A stretch of 64,000 bases of DNA from Flavobacteriales bacterium (GTDB lineage Bacteria > Bacteroidota > Bacteroidia > Flavobacteriales_F > PHOS-HE28), in assembly GCA_016702645.1 (NCBI GenBank), contig JADJDP010000007.1, positions 62,001-126,000 on the forward strand, written 5' to 3'. The translations under genes and the position numbers were made by a program. This document shows positions 18,562 through 27,848 of the stretch, in pieces; position 1 is the stretch's first letter, and the number at the start of each line of letters is the position of its first letter. The notes below the pieces were generated by a model. It saw only the letters and a program-made list of their open reading frames with translations, had not been told where the DNA came from and did no database searches.

Positions 18562-18569
18562 CGAAAGTA
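18562..18569 (-). promoter_or_regulatory. Promoter-like box upstream of proS
   Basis: TACTTTCG on the minus strand, 43 bases upstream of the proS ATG; the same variant box as upstream of cdd and carA. Confidence 0.4.
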
Positions 18570-18616
18570 CACAACCTCGAAGGGCGCTCAGACGTTCATG
18601 ATCAACCCGACCAGCC

Positions 18617-19639
18617 ATGGAAACGAACCTTCGCACCACACCAATTCTCGCTGCAGTTGCTCTGCTGTTCGCCGCGTGCAGCGTGCAGCGTACCGCGCAG
18701 CAAAGCGATGATGTGTACTACATGCCGTCGGATGCGCCGGTGGTGCGTGCCGCCGAACCGCAAGAGCCGTTGGCACCCGCCGCAGAGACAGCAACCGACG
18801 ACTACTATGACGCCAACGCCGCTCAACAGAACAGCGATCCGGGCGGTTATTACAACATGGCCTACAACGACCCCTACTATTACAATTATGGCCGTTTCGG
18901 CTTTGGAAGTGGTCTTGGGTCTCAGAACGGGTGGATGATGAACGGATGGGGCCAACAAGCTCAGTGGGGGTTTGGTACAGGGATCTACAGCGGCTGGTAT
19001 GGCGGGGGTGGATTGGGCCTGGGGTTCGGCTGGGGCAACTATGGCTGGGGCGGTTGGAACCATCCGTGGGGGTACAATTCGCCGTGGGGATGGAACGACC
19101 CGTGGTACAATGGATGGGGCTACGGTGGTTATGGATACGGTGGCAATGGTTTTGGTTATGGCAACTATTATGGGCCTTACGGAGGATGCTCCTGCTGCTA
19201 TACCCCCATCATCATTGGCGGATCGAGCAATACGGTGGTGGCGCATCGCCCCTCCTTCGGCAATAATGCTCCGGCGGTAGGAGGCACTTACCAACGCAGG
19301 ATGTCCTTCCACGACCCAATAGGGCTTACGAACACGGAACGAGCGGTGAGCGGAAGGCCCAGTTCCCGGGATCAGGTTCGCACACCAGCACGAAGTGGGG
19401 TGAACGTCCCATCATCCTCGGGTGTTCGAGGAGGCCAGCCCACGTTGCAACGTCCCACGGAAAGACAGCCCAGCCAACGACCCGGTACGGACCGATCAAG
19501 GAGCATCGAGCGCCAAGCACCAGCGCATCGCGGGGGAGGCTCGGACCGCAGCGGTGGTAGCGCCTCACCATCGCGCTCTGGCGGTGGCTCCAACGGTGGT
19601 GGCGGCACACGCTCACCCGGAACCGATCGCCGTCGCTAA
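18617..19639 (+). CDS. Trp/Gly/Tyr-rich low-complexity lipoprotein
   Basis: A 340-residue predicted lipoprotein with the lipobox LFAAC (Cys21). The mature protein has three zones: an acidic Asp/Ala/Tyr-rich linker (about 25-80), a strongly aromatic glycine-rich core (about 80-205) made of short words such as GWGNYGWGGW, YNGWGYGGYGYGG and GYGNYYGPYGG with a CSCC cluster at its end, and a basic Arg/Ser/Pro/Gly-rich tail (230-340) with little predicted order. The core may form aromatic stacking layers at the cell surface. I do not recognise a named family; glycine/tyrosine-rich lipoproteins of this style occur in Bacteroidota. The next gene, an outer-membrane porin, starts 18 bases later in the same direction. 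Confidence 0.8.
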   Translation: METNLRTTPILAAVALLFAACSVQRTAQQSDDVYYMPSDAPVVRAAEPQEPLAPAAETATDDYYDANAAQQNSDPGGYYNMAYNDPYYYNYGRFGFGSGLGSQNGWMMNGWGQQAQWGFGTGIYSGWYGGGGLGLGFGWGNYGWGGWNHPWGYNSPWGWNDPWYNGWGYGGYGYGGNGFGYGNYYGPYGGCSCCYTPIIIGGSSNTVVAHRPSFGNNAPAVGGTYQRRMSFHDPIGLTNTERAVSGRPSSRDQVRTPARSGVNVPSSSGVRGGQPTLQRPTERQPSQRPGTDRSRSIERQAPAHRGGGSDRSGGSASPSRSGGGSNGGGGTRSPGTDRRR

Positions 19640-19657
19640 TAGGTCGTCCACGCACGA

Positions 19658-21139
19658 ATGCCCGGTCGCACCGCAGCCACGATCACTGCCTATTTGGTGG
19701 CAGGCCTTGTCCTCGCCCAGAACGAGGAGGATGCGCTCCGTATTTCCACGGGGCAGCCCGGTGGTACGGCCCGCAGCAACGGGATGGCCAACGCCTTTGG
19801 TGCGTTGGGTGCGGATCCGGTTTCCATCAGCATCAACCCAGCCGGGCTCGCGCTTTACCGCACGAGTGGACTCTCGCTCACTTCACTTTTGGAGGTCAAC
19901 AACGCGACCACGGAGCACTATGGCACTTCCAGCGCTGCTACCCAGACGCGGTTCGCCTTCAACAATGTGGCATTGATCCTGAACACGCCTTCCAAGGAAG
20001 GATCCGATTGGCGCAGCGGCACTTTCGGGGTGGTCTATGATCGCAAACAGAGCCACCACTGGAGCACCATTGCTGGCGGAAATGATGTACCAAGTACGAT
20101 ACTACAGGGATTCGCCGATGAAGCCGAAGGGATCTCCTACACGACGATCGAGGACGACCTCCCCTTCTCTGCCGGACTTGCGTGGAGCACCTTCGCCTTG
20201 GACACGATCCAAGGTTCCGCAACCTCATACGAGCCTTTTCTGTTCGGCCCCAACAACCGACAGACCCATTCGATCGAAACGAACGGAGCCACGACCCAGA
20301 CATCGTTCTTCTATTCGGGGAACTACATGGACAAGTTGTACCTCGGAATGTCCATCGGGATGGCCGGGCACCGCTTCCGACGGACCTCCACGCACACCGA
20401 GAACAACCTTGACCTCGGTCTCGACCGAATGGACCGGCTCACCTACAAGGAGGATCTCACCACCAGCGGCAACGGTTTCGATGTGAAGGTCGGCGCATTG
20501 GTGCGGATAACCGAACGACTGCGCGCCGGAGCCTCGTTCCATAGTCCGCAATGGATGCAGTTGAACGATGCCTACGCGATGGAATTGCAGACCACCTTCC
20601 GCACGCCCGACAACAACGGTGACTACTCCTACAAGGCTATTTCGCCGGACGGCACATTCGCTTACCGGGTGGTGACACCGTGGCGAACCACGGCCAGTGC
20701 GGCCTACCTGGCTGGAGCGAACGGTGCCATCAGTGTGGACTACGAATACGCCGATATGCGCTCCATGCGCTTCAAGCCATCGAACCAATTGGAGGACCTA
20801 TATGACTTCGAGATAGAGAACGCCGCGATACAGGACCGTTTCCGGGCTGTACACACCGTACGCGTAGGCACTGAATGGCGTTCAGGGAATTGGTACTACC
20901 GAGCCGGCTGGAGCATGGTACCGGACGCCCATAAGAAGGGTGATGCATTGCACGGCCAGGCTTTGAAGACCTACGCCGCTGGCATCGGCTACAGGAGCGA
21001 GCATATTACGGTGGACCTTGGCATGAACTACGCGCTTCAGCAGAGCGCTTTCTTCCAGTATGCACCTTATCTGGTGAAAGCCACCACGGAGGAACGGGCG
21101 AGCTATCGCACGTTCTTGACGATCGCCCTCAGGCCATAA
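19658..21139 (+). CDS. FadL/OmpP1-like outer membrane transport protein
   Basis: A 493-residue beta-barrel with a signal peptide ending near VLAQ. The mature N-terminus EEDALRISTGQPGGTARSNG leads into the FadL-type hatch motif GMANAFGALGADPVSISINPAGLALY (quoted here as GMANAFGALGADPV and SINPAGLALY), typical of long-chain hydrophobic substrate channels of the outer membrane. Strand-rich sequence follows, ending in SYRTFLTIALRP with an aromatic-terminated strand. The substrate is unknown. It is probably co-transcribed with the low-complexity lipoprotein upstream and ends at a strong terminator. Confidence 0.88.
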   Translation: MPGRTAATITAYLVAGLVLAQNEEDALRISTGQPGGTARSNGMANAFGALGADPVSISINPAGLALYRTSGLSLTSLLEVNNATTEHYGTSSAATQTRFAFNNVALILNTPSKEGSDWRSGTFGVVYDRKQSHHWSTIAGGNDVPSTILQGFADEAEGISYTTIEDDLPFSAGLAWSTFALDTIQGSATSYEPFLFGPNNRQTHSIETNGATTQTSFFYSGNYMDKLYLGMSIGMAGHRFRRTSTHTENNLDLGLDRMDRLTYKEDLTTSGNGFDVKVGALVRITERLRAGASFHSPQWMQLNDAYAMELQTTFRTPDNNGDYSYKAISPDGTFAYRVVTPWRTTASAAYLAGANGAISVDYEYADMRSMRFKPSNQLEDLYDFEIENAAIQDRFRAVHTVRVGTEWRSGNWYYRAGWSMVPDAHKKGDALHGQALKTYAAGIGYRSEHITVDLGMNYALQQSAFFQYAPYLVKATTEERASYRTFLTIALRP

Positions 21140-21156
21140 CGAACACCTGAATTGAA

Positions 21157-21180
21157 AAAGCCCCCGATGTCGGGGGCTTT
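21157..21180. terminator. Bidirectional terminator between convergent genes
   Basis: A perfect 11-bp stem, AAAGCCCCCGA / TCGGGGGCTTT, with a 2-base loop, A-rich on the left and T-rich on the right, centred between the stops of the FadL-like gene (21139) and the zinc-ribbon gene (21202). Confidence 0.85.
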
Positions 21181-21201
21181 CTAGTTCGATTCGGTTAGGA
21201 A

Positions 21202-22029
21202 CTACTTGCCGCCTTTCACGCGCTCGACCACGTAGTCATCCACGAGGATGCGACCGCAGTGCTCGCAAACGATGATCTTCTTGTGGCTGCTGATGTCCAA
21301 CTGACGCTGGGGCGGGATCGCGTTGAAGCACCCGCCGCAGCTGCCACGCTCGACGGCTACCACGGCCAAGCCGTTGCGGCTATTGCTCCGGATGCGATGG
21401 TAGGCGCTCAAAAGGCGCTCTTCGATATGCTTCGAGGCGACGTCGCTCTTCTTCTGCAGGTCCTTCTCCTCCTTCTCGGTTTCAGCGATGATGTCGTTCA
21501 ACTCCTTCTTCTTGATGTCAAGATCCTTCTTGCGCTCATCGTGACGCGTCTTGCTCTCTTCGACGACTGACTTCTTGCCGTCGATCTGGGCCTTGGCCTC
21601 CTTGATGCGCTTCTCCGCCAATTGGATCTCCAGGTTCTGGAACTCGATCTCCTTGGTGAGCGAATCGTACTCGCGGTTGTTACGCACCTTGGCTTGCTGG
21701 CCCTCGTACTTCTTGATCTGGGCCTTGGCGTCCTTGATGAGGTTCTGTTTGTCGCTCACCTGGGTTTCCACCTCACCCAACTCATCCTGGAGTTTCTTCA
21801 AACGGGTCTCCAAGCCGGCCACCTCGTCCTCAAGGTCCTGCACTTCCAGCGGTAATTCGCCACGCTGGACCTTGATGCGATCCACCTGTGAATCCAAATG
21901 TTGCAGTCGGAACAGCTCAACGAGCTTTTCCGCAACGGTGATCTCAGCCTTGGCAGCGGCGCTGGCCTTGCCGGTTTCCGAAGGGGCCTTCTCCACTTTC
22001 GCCGGAGCCTTCACGTCGGTCTTCGCCAT
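21202..22029 (-). CDS. C4-type zinc ribbon coiled-coil protein
   Basis: A 275-residue protein with an Ala/Lys/Glu-rich N-terminal tail, a long antiparallel coiled coil (about residues 40-205; heptads rich in Lys/Glu/Leu) and a C-terminal zinc ribbon with cysteines in SCGGCFNAIPPQ and VCEHCGRIL. This is the DUF164/zf-RING_7 family found in most bacteria next to nif3-like genes, as here (3 bases separate it from nif3). The biochemical role is unsettled; nucleic-acid or protein scaffolding is assumed. The Lys/Ala-rich N-terminal 25 residues are an unusual extension. Confidence 0.9.
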   Translation of the reverse strand: MAKTDVKAPAKVEKAPSETGKASAAAKAEITVAEKLVELFRLQHLDSQVDRIKVQRGELPLEVQDLEDEVAGLETRLKKLQDELGEVETQVSDKQNLIKDAKAQIKKYEGQQAKVRNNREYDSLTKEIEFQNLEIQLAEKRIKEAKAQIDGKKSVVEESKTRHDERKKDLDIKKKELNDIIAETEKEEKDLQKKSDVASKHIEERLLSAYHRIRSNSRNGLAVVAVERGSCGGCFNAIPPQRQLDISSHKKIIVCEHCGRILVDDYVVERVKGGK

Positions 22030-22032
22030 GGG

Positions 22033-23127
22033 TCAATAATGGTATATGGGATCCGTGACGATTTCCGTCAAACGGACGGCAAATGTAGAGAAAACTTCCC
22101 CTAGCCGCCGTTGGACCAAGTGCATCGTGAACTGCTCGCTTCCGTAGTGCCCGATGTCGGCCAGGAGCAGGTCCCCATCCGCATCGAAATACTGATGGTA
22201 TTTCAGGTCCCCCGTGATGAAGGCATCGGCACCCAAGGCCTTGGCCCTGCCTAGGAGGAAGGCACCCGAGCCCCCACAAAGCGCCACCCGCCGAACAGGT
22301 TTCCCCAGCAACCGGGTGTGCCGAACCGACTTCAAGCCAAAAACAGCCTTGAGCCTGGTCAAGAACTCCTCCTCGGGTATGCCTTGGTCCCATGCACCTA
22401 ATAGACCGCTCCCGGTGCCCTGGTCCGTATTGGCCAGTGGAACTAGGTCATAGGCCACCTCTTCGTATGGGTGATGGGCCCTCATAGCGTCCAAAACAGC
22501 GCGCTCCACTGATACTCGGTAGATCATCTCCACCCGCACCTCCGGCTCCACATGCCGTTGCCCCCGCTGCCCAACAAAGGGGCTCGTGTCGGCACCGCCC
22601 CGGAACGTACCGGTTCCTTCCACGCTGAAGCTGCACTCGTCATAAGCACCAACGTGCCCAGCACCTGCTGCGAAAAGGGCGTTGCGAAGGGTCTCCGCTT
22701 GAGCTACCGGCACAAAGACGCCCAGCTTGCGCAACTGCCTTGGTTTCGGGTCCAATACTTCGAGCGGCTTTAGACCCAGGCGCGCGGCGATCTCACCGTT
22801 CACTCCGTTAACCACATTGTCCAAGTTGGTGTGAATGGAATAGATGGCAATACCGTGTTTGATGGCCAATAGGACGGTGCGTTCCACATAGTCCCTTCCT
22901 GTAAGGCTTTTCAGGCCTTTGAAAATAACGGGGTGGTGGCTGATGACAAGGCCGCAACCGTGCTTCCATGCTTCTTCCACAACGGATTCCGTGCAATCCA
23001 GACAAACCAAGGCCGAGGTGACCTCCCGCTCGGGGTCACCCACTTGCAAGCCGCTGTTATCGTAGTCTTCCTGCAGGGAGCGTGGTGCCCATTGTTCCAG
23101 TGCGGCTACGATGTACTTGATCTTCAT
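22033..23127 (-). CDS. Nif3-like dinuclear metal centre protein
   Basis: A 364-residue YqfO/Nif3-family protein, hexameric and binding two metal ions. The start is the ATG at 23127 (MKIKYIVAALEQWAP); the extra 100 codons upstream are antisense to lpxK. Metal ligands are visible in ISHHPVIFKGLK (two His), SIHTNLDNV (His and Asp) and the C-terminal DIGHYGSEQFT (His and Glu). The middle holds the PII-like insertion (GVFVPVAQAETLRNALFAAG onward) that separates the two halves of the fold, as in longer members. It is followed by the zinc-ribbon gene 3 bases later and faces lpxK across a 45-base divergent gap. Confidence 0.93.
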   Translation of the reverse strand: MKIKYIVAALEQWAPRSLQEDYDNSGLQVGDPEREVTSALVCLDCTESVVEEAWKHGCGLVISHHPVIFKGLKSLTGRDYVERTVLLAIKHGIAIYSIHTNLDNVVNGVNGEIAARLGLKPLEVLDPKPRQLRKLGVFVPVAQAETLRNALFAAGAGHVGAYDECSFSVEGTGTFRGGADTSPFVGQRGQRHVEPEVRVEMIYRVSVERAVLDAMRAHHPYEEVAYDLVPLANTDQGTGSGLLGAWDQGIPEEEFLTRLKAVFGLKSVRHTRLLGKPVRRVALCGGSGAFLLGRAKALGADAFITGDLKYHQYFDADGDLLLADIGHYGSEQFTMHLVQRRLGEVFSTFAVRLTEIVTDPIYHY

Positions 23128-23172
23128 CTTTGTCCGTGCGCTGCGGTACGCGACGCGCTTGGCAAAGTAACC

Positions 23173-24233
23173 ATGTCCGTCCTGCGGCTCCTGCTCTTCC
23201 CTTTCTCCTGGTTGTACGGGGCGGCGCTCTGGGTTCGACACGCGCTCTATGACAGCGGCCTCCAAGCATCGGTGCGGCCCTCGCGCCCAAGCATCGTTAT
23301 CGGAAACCTGGCGCTGGGTGGCACCGGAAAGACTCCGATGTTGGAACTGGTGCTCCGCGTACTGGATAACACGATGCCACTTGCAACATTGAGCCGGGGA
23401 TATGGGCGCAAGGGCAGTCATATCCACGAAGTGAGCGAGCAGGACACGGCTGATGCAGTTGGCGATGAACCACTGCAGATCAAGGAAAATTCCCGTTCGT
23501 GCATGTGTTCGTTGGGGCGGATCGGGTGAAGTGCATCGAAGCCATACAACAGCAGCTACCCGAAGTGAAGGCCGTGCTTCTGGATGATGCGTTCCAGCAC
23601 CGCAGGTTGAACGGAAGCCTCAACGTTCTGCTGACCACGTTCCAAAAGCCATGGTTCGATGACCATCTACTGCCCGCTGGTCGATTGCGGGATCTGCCTT
23701 CACGCCGCAAGGCCGCACAGATCGTGGTATTGACAAAGTGCAGTACCCTACCCGATGGACCCGAACGGGAGCAGTGGCGCGCTCGACTGGGCTTGCGGTC
23801 GGACCAGGAACTCTTCTTCAGCGGGATCGAATACGAAGAGCCGAAGCGGCTGGTGGGCGATGGACAGGAATGGCCAGGTCTCGCCCAGGACAACTGTCTT
23901 CTTTTCACAGGAATTGCCGACCCCGCGCCTCTGCTGGAACACACCCGGCGGATCTTCAAGAACGTGGACCATGTGGCCTTCCCGGACCATCACCCGTTCA
24001 GCAAAGCCGATCTGGCCATGCTGGCAGGGCGTTACGCTACATTCGCGCCCGGTCCTAAATTGCTGATCACCACGGAAAAGGACGCCATGCGTTTGCGCTC
24101 CGTGATCAAGGGAAGTCCATTGGAGAACCTCCCTGTTGGCGTGATCGGTATGCGGGCTGTGATATTGAACGAACCCGGGCGCTTCGCCACCTTGATCCGC
24201 GACCATGTTGCAACGTATCCAGCGCATCGCTGA
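23173..24233 (+). CDS. lpxK: Tetraacyldisaccharide 4'-kinase (one frameshift)
   Basis: Inner-membrane kinase that phosphorylates the lipid A precursor to give lipid IVA. The N-terminus has a membrane-associated helix (LRLLLFPFSWLYGAALW) and the P-loop GNLALGGTGKTPM; SRGYGRKG and AVGDEPLQI follow. At about 23486-23489 the frame breaks: the first piece runs into an early stop at 23529 while the true protein continues in another frame with KFPFVHVFVGADRV and LLDDAFQHRRL. Adding one A to the AAAA run restores QIKEKFPFVHVF. With the correction the length is about 353 residues, normal for LpxK. Its 3' end overlaps punA by 29 bases. Confidence 0.92.
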
Positions 24234-25017
24234 CCACCTGAAGAAGGCCACCAACGGCTTCGTCCCGGAAACGGGCATCATCCTGGGTACCGGCCTGAGC
24301 GGCTTGGGCAAGGAGATCGATGTGAAGTACGCGATCGCGTACCAGGACATTCCCGAATTCCCGGTGAGCACGGTCCAAGGACACCCTGGCAAACTCCTCT
24401 TCGGCACACTGGGTGGAAAACCCGTGGTGGCCATGCAGGGCCGATTTCATTTTTACGAAGGCTGGACCATGGGCGAAGTGGTGCTGCCCGTGCGCGTGAT
24501 GAAATTCCTCGGCATCAAACGTCTGTTCGTTAGCAACGCGTGCGGCGGAGTGAACGCCGCCTTCGAGACGGGCGACCTCATGATCCTGAACGACCACATC
24601 TGCCTATTCCCCAATCCGCTCATCGGTAAGAACATCGACGAACTTGGGCCGCGCTTCCCGGACATGAGCGAGCCTTACGACCACAGCTTCATCACCCGTG
24701 CGAAAGCGATCGCGGCAGCGAACGGAATTACCGTGCAAGTAGGCACCTATGTGGGACTTACCGGCCCCACGCTGGAGACCCCGGCCGAGTACCGGTATGT
24801 GCGCAACATCGGGGGCGATGTCGTTGGCATGAGCACAGTGCCGGAAGTCATCGCAGCACGGCACATGGGTCTTCCCTGTTTCGCCATGAGCGTGATCACG
24901 GACATGGGTGTTGAAGGCCGCATCGAGAAGACCACGCACGAAATGGTGCAACGCGTGGCCGAGAAAGCCGAACCCAGCCTTACCCTGATCATGCGGGAAT
25001 TGATCGCCCAATGCTGA
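24205..25017 (+). CDS. punA: Purine-nucleoside phosphorylase
   Basis: A 270-residue trimeric-type (PNP/MTAP family) enzyme splitting purine nucleosides with phosphate into base and ribose 1-phosphate. Motifs: the phosphate loop GTGLSGLG, the GRFHFYEG His segment, FVSNACGGVN, GPTLETPAEYR and GMSTVPEVIAARHMG. The ATG at 24205 lies 29 bases inside the 3' end of lpxK; the N-terminus MLQRIQRIADHL is normal for the family, so the overlap seems real. The stop overlaps the next gene. It supplies guanine for the guanine deaminase/xanthine dehydrogenase steps encoded at 62-64 kb. Confidence 0.95.
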   Translation: MLQRIQRIADHLKKATNGFVPETGIILGTGLSGLGKEIDVKYAIAYQDIPEFPVSTVQGHPGKLLFGTLGGKPVVAMQGRFHFYEGWTMGEVVLPVRVMKFLGIKRLFVSNACGGVNAAFETGDLMILNDHICLFPNPLIGKNIDELGPRFPDMSEPYDHSFITRAKAIAAANGITVQVGTYVGLTGPTLETPAEYRYVRNIGGDVVGMSTVPEVIAARHMGLPCFAMSVITDMGVEGRIEKTTHEMVQRVAEKAEPSLTLIMRELIAQC

Positions 25018-26390
25018 TGCGATACACGCTCACCCTCACTTCTTCGCTGTTGTTATCCGCGCTATTCGCGCAGGACAGCCTCAACGTCCGCAAGCTCTTC
25101 CATTGGGACGACCCGACCATCCCCGAAGGGGTGGAGGTGTACTTCAACCAGTACAACGAGGTGTGGGGGTACGCCAAGGAGGGTCGCGAGTACGCGTTCC
25201 TAGGAAGCACCTTGGGTGTGCATGTGTTCGATGTGACCGACCCCGTGAACAGCGTGCTCGTGGACCATGTTCCCGGCCGGTTCAGCGGCCAAGGCGTGAT
25301 ACACCGGGACTACAAGGTGCATGCAGGTCATCTCTTTGCCACCTGCGACCAAGGACCGAGCAGCTTGCAGGTCATGGACCTCCAGTACCTACCTGACTCC
25401 GTGCATGTGGTTTACGACAGTGATGAGCTCCTCGCTCGCGCACACAACATCCAGATCGATACGGTGAACGCACGACTGTACACCAACGGTGGCAGTACCC
25501 AGTTCTCCGTTTACTCCATCGCCGATCCTGCGAACCCCGTGCTCCTGAGCGATTGCGAGGCCGACATCCCATGGTGGGGATCCACCATCGGCTATGTTCA
25601 TGACTGCTTTGTGCGTGACAACATCGTATGGACCAACGACCAGGATGGCATGCACGTGGTGGACTTCTCCGATGTGGAGAACCCGGTGATCCTCGGATCG
25701 CTCACGAACTACCCCGATCAGGGATACAACCACAGCGGTTGGATGAACGATGACGGCACGCTCTACGCCATGGCGGACGAGACACACGGTTCCCCGCTCA
25801 AGTTCGTTGATGCAACACAATTGAACGACATGGAAGTCATCTCCACGGCCACCACTGGCGTGGATCCGACCTCGGTGCTCCACAATCCCTTTTTCACCGG
25901 GGACTTGGTGCACGTGGCCTACTACTACGACGGGTACTACCTGTGGAACCTTGCCGATCCGTTGCAACCGATGCTGCTCGGCTATTTCGATACGTGCTTG
26001 GAACCCAACACCGATAGTTATAGCGGCGCATGGGGCACCTACCCCTTTCTCCCTTCCGGGCATGTGCTCGTGAGCGATATGCAAACGGGTTTGTGGGTGC
26101 TGGACATCAGCATTGCAACGAGCACCTCCCAAGCAACCCGGCCAGCCGAGTTCCGCATTTCACCAACGCTCACGACCGGGCCGGTAACCATCACTGACCT
26201 GCGACCCACAGCGACGACCACACATGTTGAAGTGCTTGATGCATCAGGGGCGACCGTCATGAGCACGAGCATCGGTGGTAGTTCCTTCGAAGTGGACATG
26301 AGTTCGCTGTGCGATGGCCTCTACCTGGTGCAAGTGGTTTCCAACGATGCCATGCACACGCAGCGGGTCGTGAAAACCAGCATTCGATGA
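25011..26390 (+). CDS. Choice-of-anchor B family secreted protein with type IX sorting tail
   Basis: A 459-residue secreted protein: signal peptide ending near LFAQ, then a beta-propeller-like choice-of-anchor B/LVIVD repeat region with repeated words such as GVHVFDVTDPVN, LQVMDLQYL, FSVYSIADPANPVLL, MHVVDFSDVENPVILG and YLWNLADPLQPMLLG. The last 75 residues form a type A C-terminal sorting domain (TTGPVTITDL...VEVLDASGATVMS...GLYLVQVVSND...RVVKTSIR), so it is expected to be exported by the type IX system and processed by PorU. The start at 25011 overlaps punA by 7 bases; ATG 25017 is an alternative. Its stop overlaps the gatB start. Function unknown; likely surface binding. Confidence 0.88.
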   Translation: MLMRYTLTLTSSLLLSALFAQDSLNVRKLFHWDDPTIPEGVEVYFNQYNEVWGYAKEGREYAFLGSTLGVHVFDVTDPVNSVLVDHVPGRFSGQGVIHRDYKVHAGHLFATCDQGPSSLQVMDLQYLPDSVHVVYDSDELLARAHNIQIDTVNARLYTNGGSTQFSVYSIADPANPVLLSDCEADIPWWGSTIGYVHDCFVRDNIVWTNDQDGMHVVDFSDVENPVILGSLTNYPDQGYNHSGWMNDDGTLYAMADETHGSPLKFVDATQLNDMEVISTATTGVDPTSVLHNPFFTGDLVHVAYYYDGYYLWNLADPLQPMLLGYFDTCLEPNTDSYSGAWGTYPFLPSGHVLVSDMQTGLWVLDISIATSTSQATRPAEFRISPTLTTGPVTITDLRPTATTTHVEVLDASGATVMSTSIGGSSFEVDMSSLCDGLYLVQVVSNDAMHTQRVVKTSIR

Positions 26391-27846
26391 GCCACTGGAG
26401 CGAGCGTTGGGACCTCGTTGTCGGGTTGGAGGTCCATGCACAGCTGATCACCGCCAGCAAAGCATACAGCACGGACGCCAACGCGTACGGCGATCACCCC
26501 AACACGAACGTGAGCGTGGTCACGCTGGGTCATCCCGGCACATTGCCCGTTGCCAACAAGAAGGTGATCGAGCATGCCGTTCGCATCGGCCTTGCTACGC
26601 ATTGCACCATTGCGCCATGGATGCATTACGCCCGCAAGAACTACTTCTACCCTGATCTGCCCAAGGGCTACCAGATCACGCAGGACCAAACGCCGATCTG
26701 CACGCAAGGTCATGTGATGATCCCGGTGGAAGGCGGTGAGAAACGGATCGGCATCACGCGGATCCACATGGAAGAAGATGCCGGCAAGAGCATCCACGAT
26801 GTGGACCCCTTCAACACGCTGGTGGACCTGAACCGTGCAGGTGTTCCATTGGTGGAGATCGTGAGCGAGCCCGACATCCGCAGTGGACAAGAGGCCTACG
26901 ATTACCTGGTGGAGATACGGCGCTTGGTGCGCTACCTCGACATCTGCGACGGCAACATGGAAGAAGGCAGTTTGCGCTGTGATGCGAACATCAGCCTTCG
27001 CGCCAAGGGCACCACGCCGTTCGGTACGCGGTGCGAAGTGAAGAACATGAACAGCTTCCGCAATGTGATGCGCGCGATCGAGTACGAAGCGCAGCGCCAG
27101 AGCGAAGTACTGGAGGCGGGCGGCACGATCCACATGGAGACGCGCACCTTCGATGCGGCCAAGGGTACCACCGTGGGCATGCGCAGCAAGGAACTTGCGC
27201 ATGATTACCGCTATTTCCCCGAACCCGACCTGCAGCCGCTCACCGTTTCCGAAACGGAGAAGGAAGCGATCCGCAAGGCGATGCCGCCGCTACCTCGCGA
27301 GTTGCGCGAGAAGTACACCGCCCAACTCGGCCTGAGCGCTTACGATGCCGGCATCCTCACGGATGACAAAGCCACGGCGCTCTACTACGAAGCCTTGATC
27401 GGCATCACTTCCAATTACAAGGGCGCGGCCAATTGGGTGATGGGCGATGTGCGCAGCTGGGTGAACGAGCGCGGCTTGACCATGGAGCAATTTCCGATCA
27501 CTGCGAAGCGGCTTGCCGGTTTGGTGGAACTGATCGATAACGGAAAGGTGAGCCACACCATTGCCAGCCAGAAACTGTTCCCCTTGATGCTGGAGGACAC
27601 CGACACATCAGCGGAACAACTCGCCACCAAGCACGACCTCGTGCAGGACATTCGGAGGACATCATTGAAGGACTGATGCGTGAGACCATGGCCCGCTACC
27701 CGGACAAAGTGGAGGCCTATCGCAAAGGCAACAAGGGCCTGCTCGGTCTCTTCATGGGCGAAGTGATGAAGGGGACCAAGGGCAAAGCCGACCCCAAGCG
27801 CGCCAATGAAGTGGTGCGCCTACTATTGGAACAAGAAAACGCTTGA
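26387..27846 (+). CDS. gatB: Aspartyl/glutamyl-tRNA amidotransferase subunit B (one frameshift)
   Basis: GatB activates mischarged Glu-tRNA-Gln or Asp-tRNA-Asn for amidation by GatA. Motifs: GLEVHAQLITASKAYS at the N-terminus, YPDLPKGYQITQDQTPIC, the EDAGKSIH stretch, EGSLRCDANISLR and the KNMNSF segment; the helical and YqeY tail domains follow. The N-terminal frame ends at 27676, but the tail continues in another frame to the TGA at 27846 (SEDIIEGLMRETMARYPDKV, KGNKGLLGLFMGEVMK, DPKRANEVVRLLL). One missing base near 27648-27652 explains it. The corrected length is about 486 residues. The ATG at 26387 overlaps the previous stop (ATGA). GatA and GatC are not in the window. Confidence 0.93.
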
Positions 27847-27848
27847 TC

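Noticed and set aside
22079..22089. TACATTTG promoter box upstream of the zinc-ribbon gene
   Set aside because: It lies inside the coding end of nif3, where the codons for Thr-Phe-Ala explain it.
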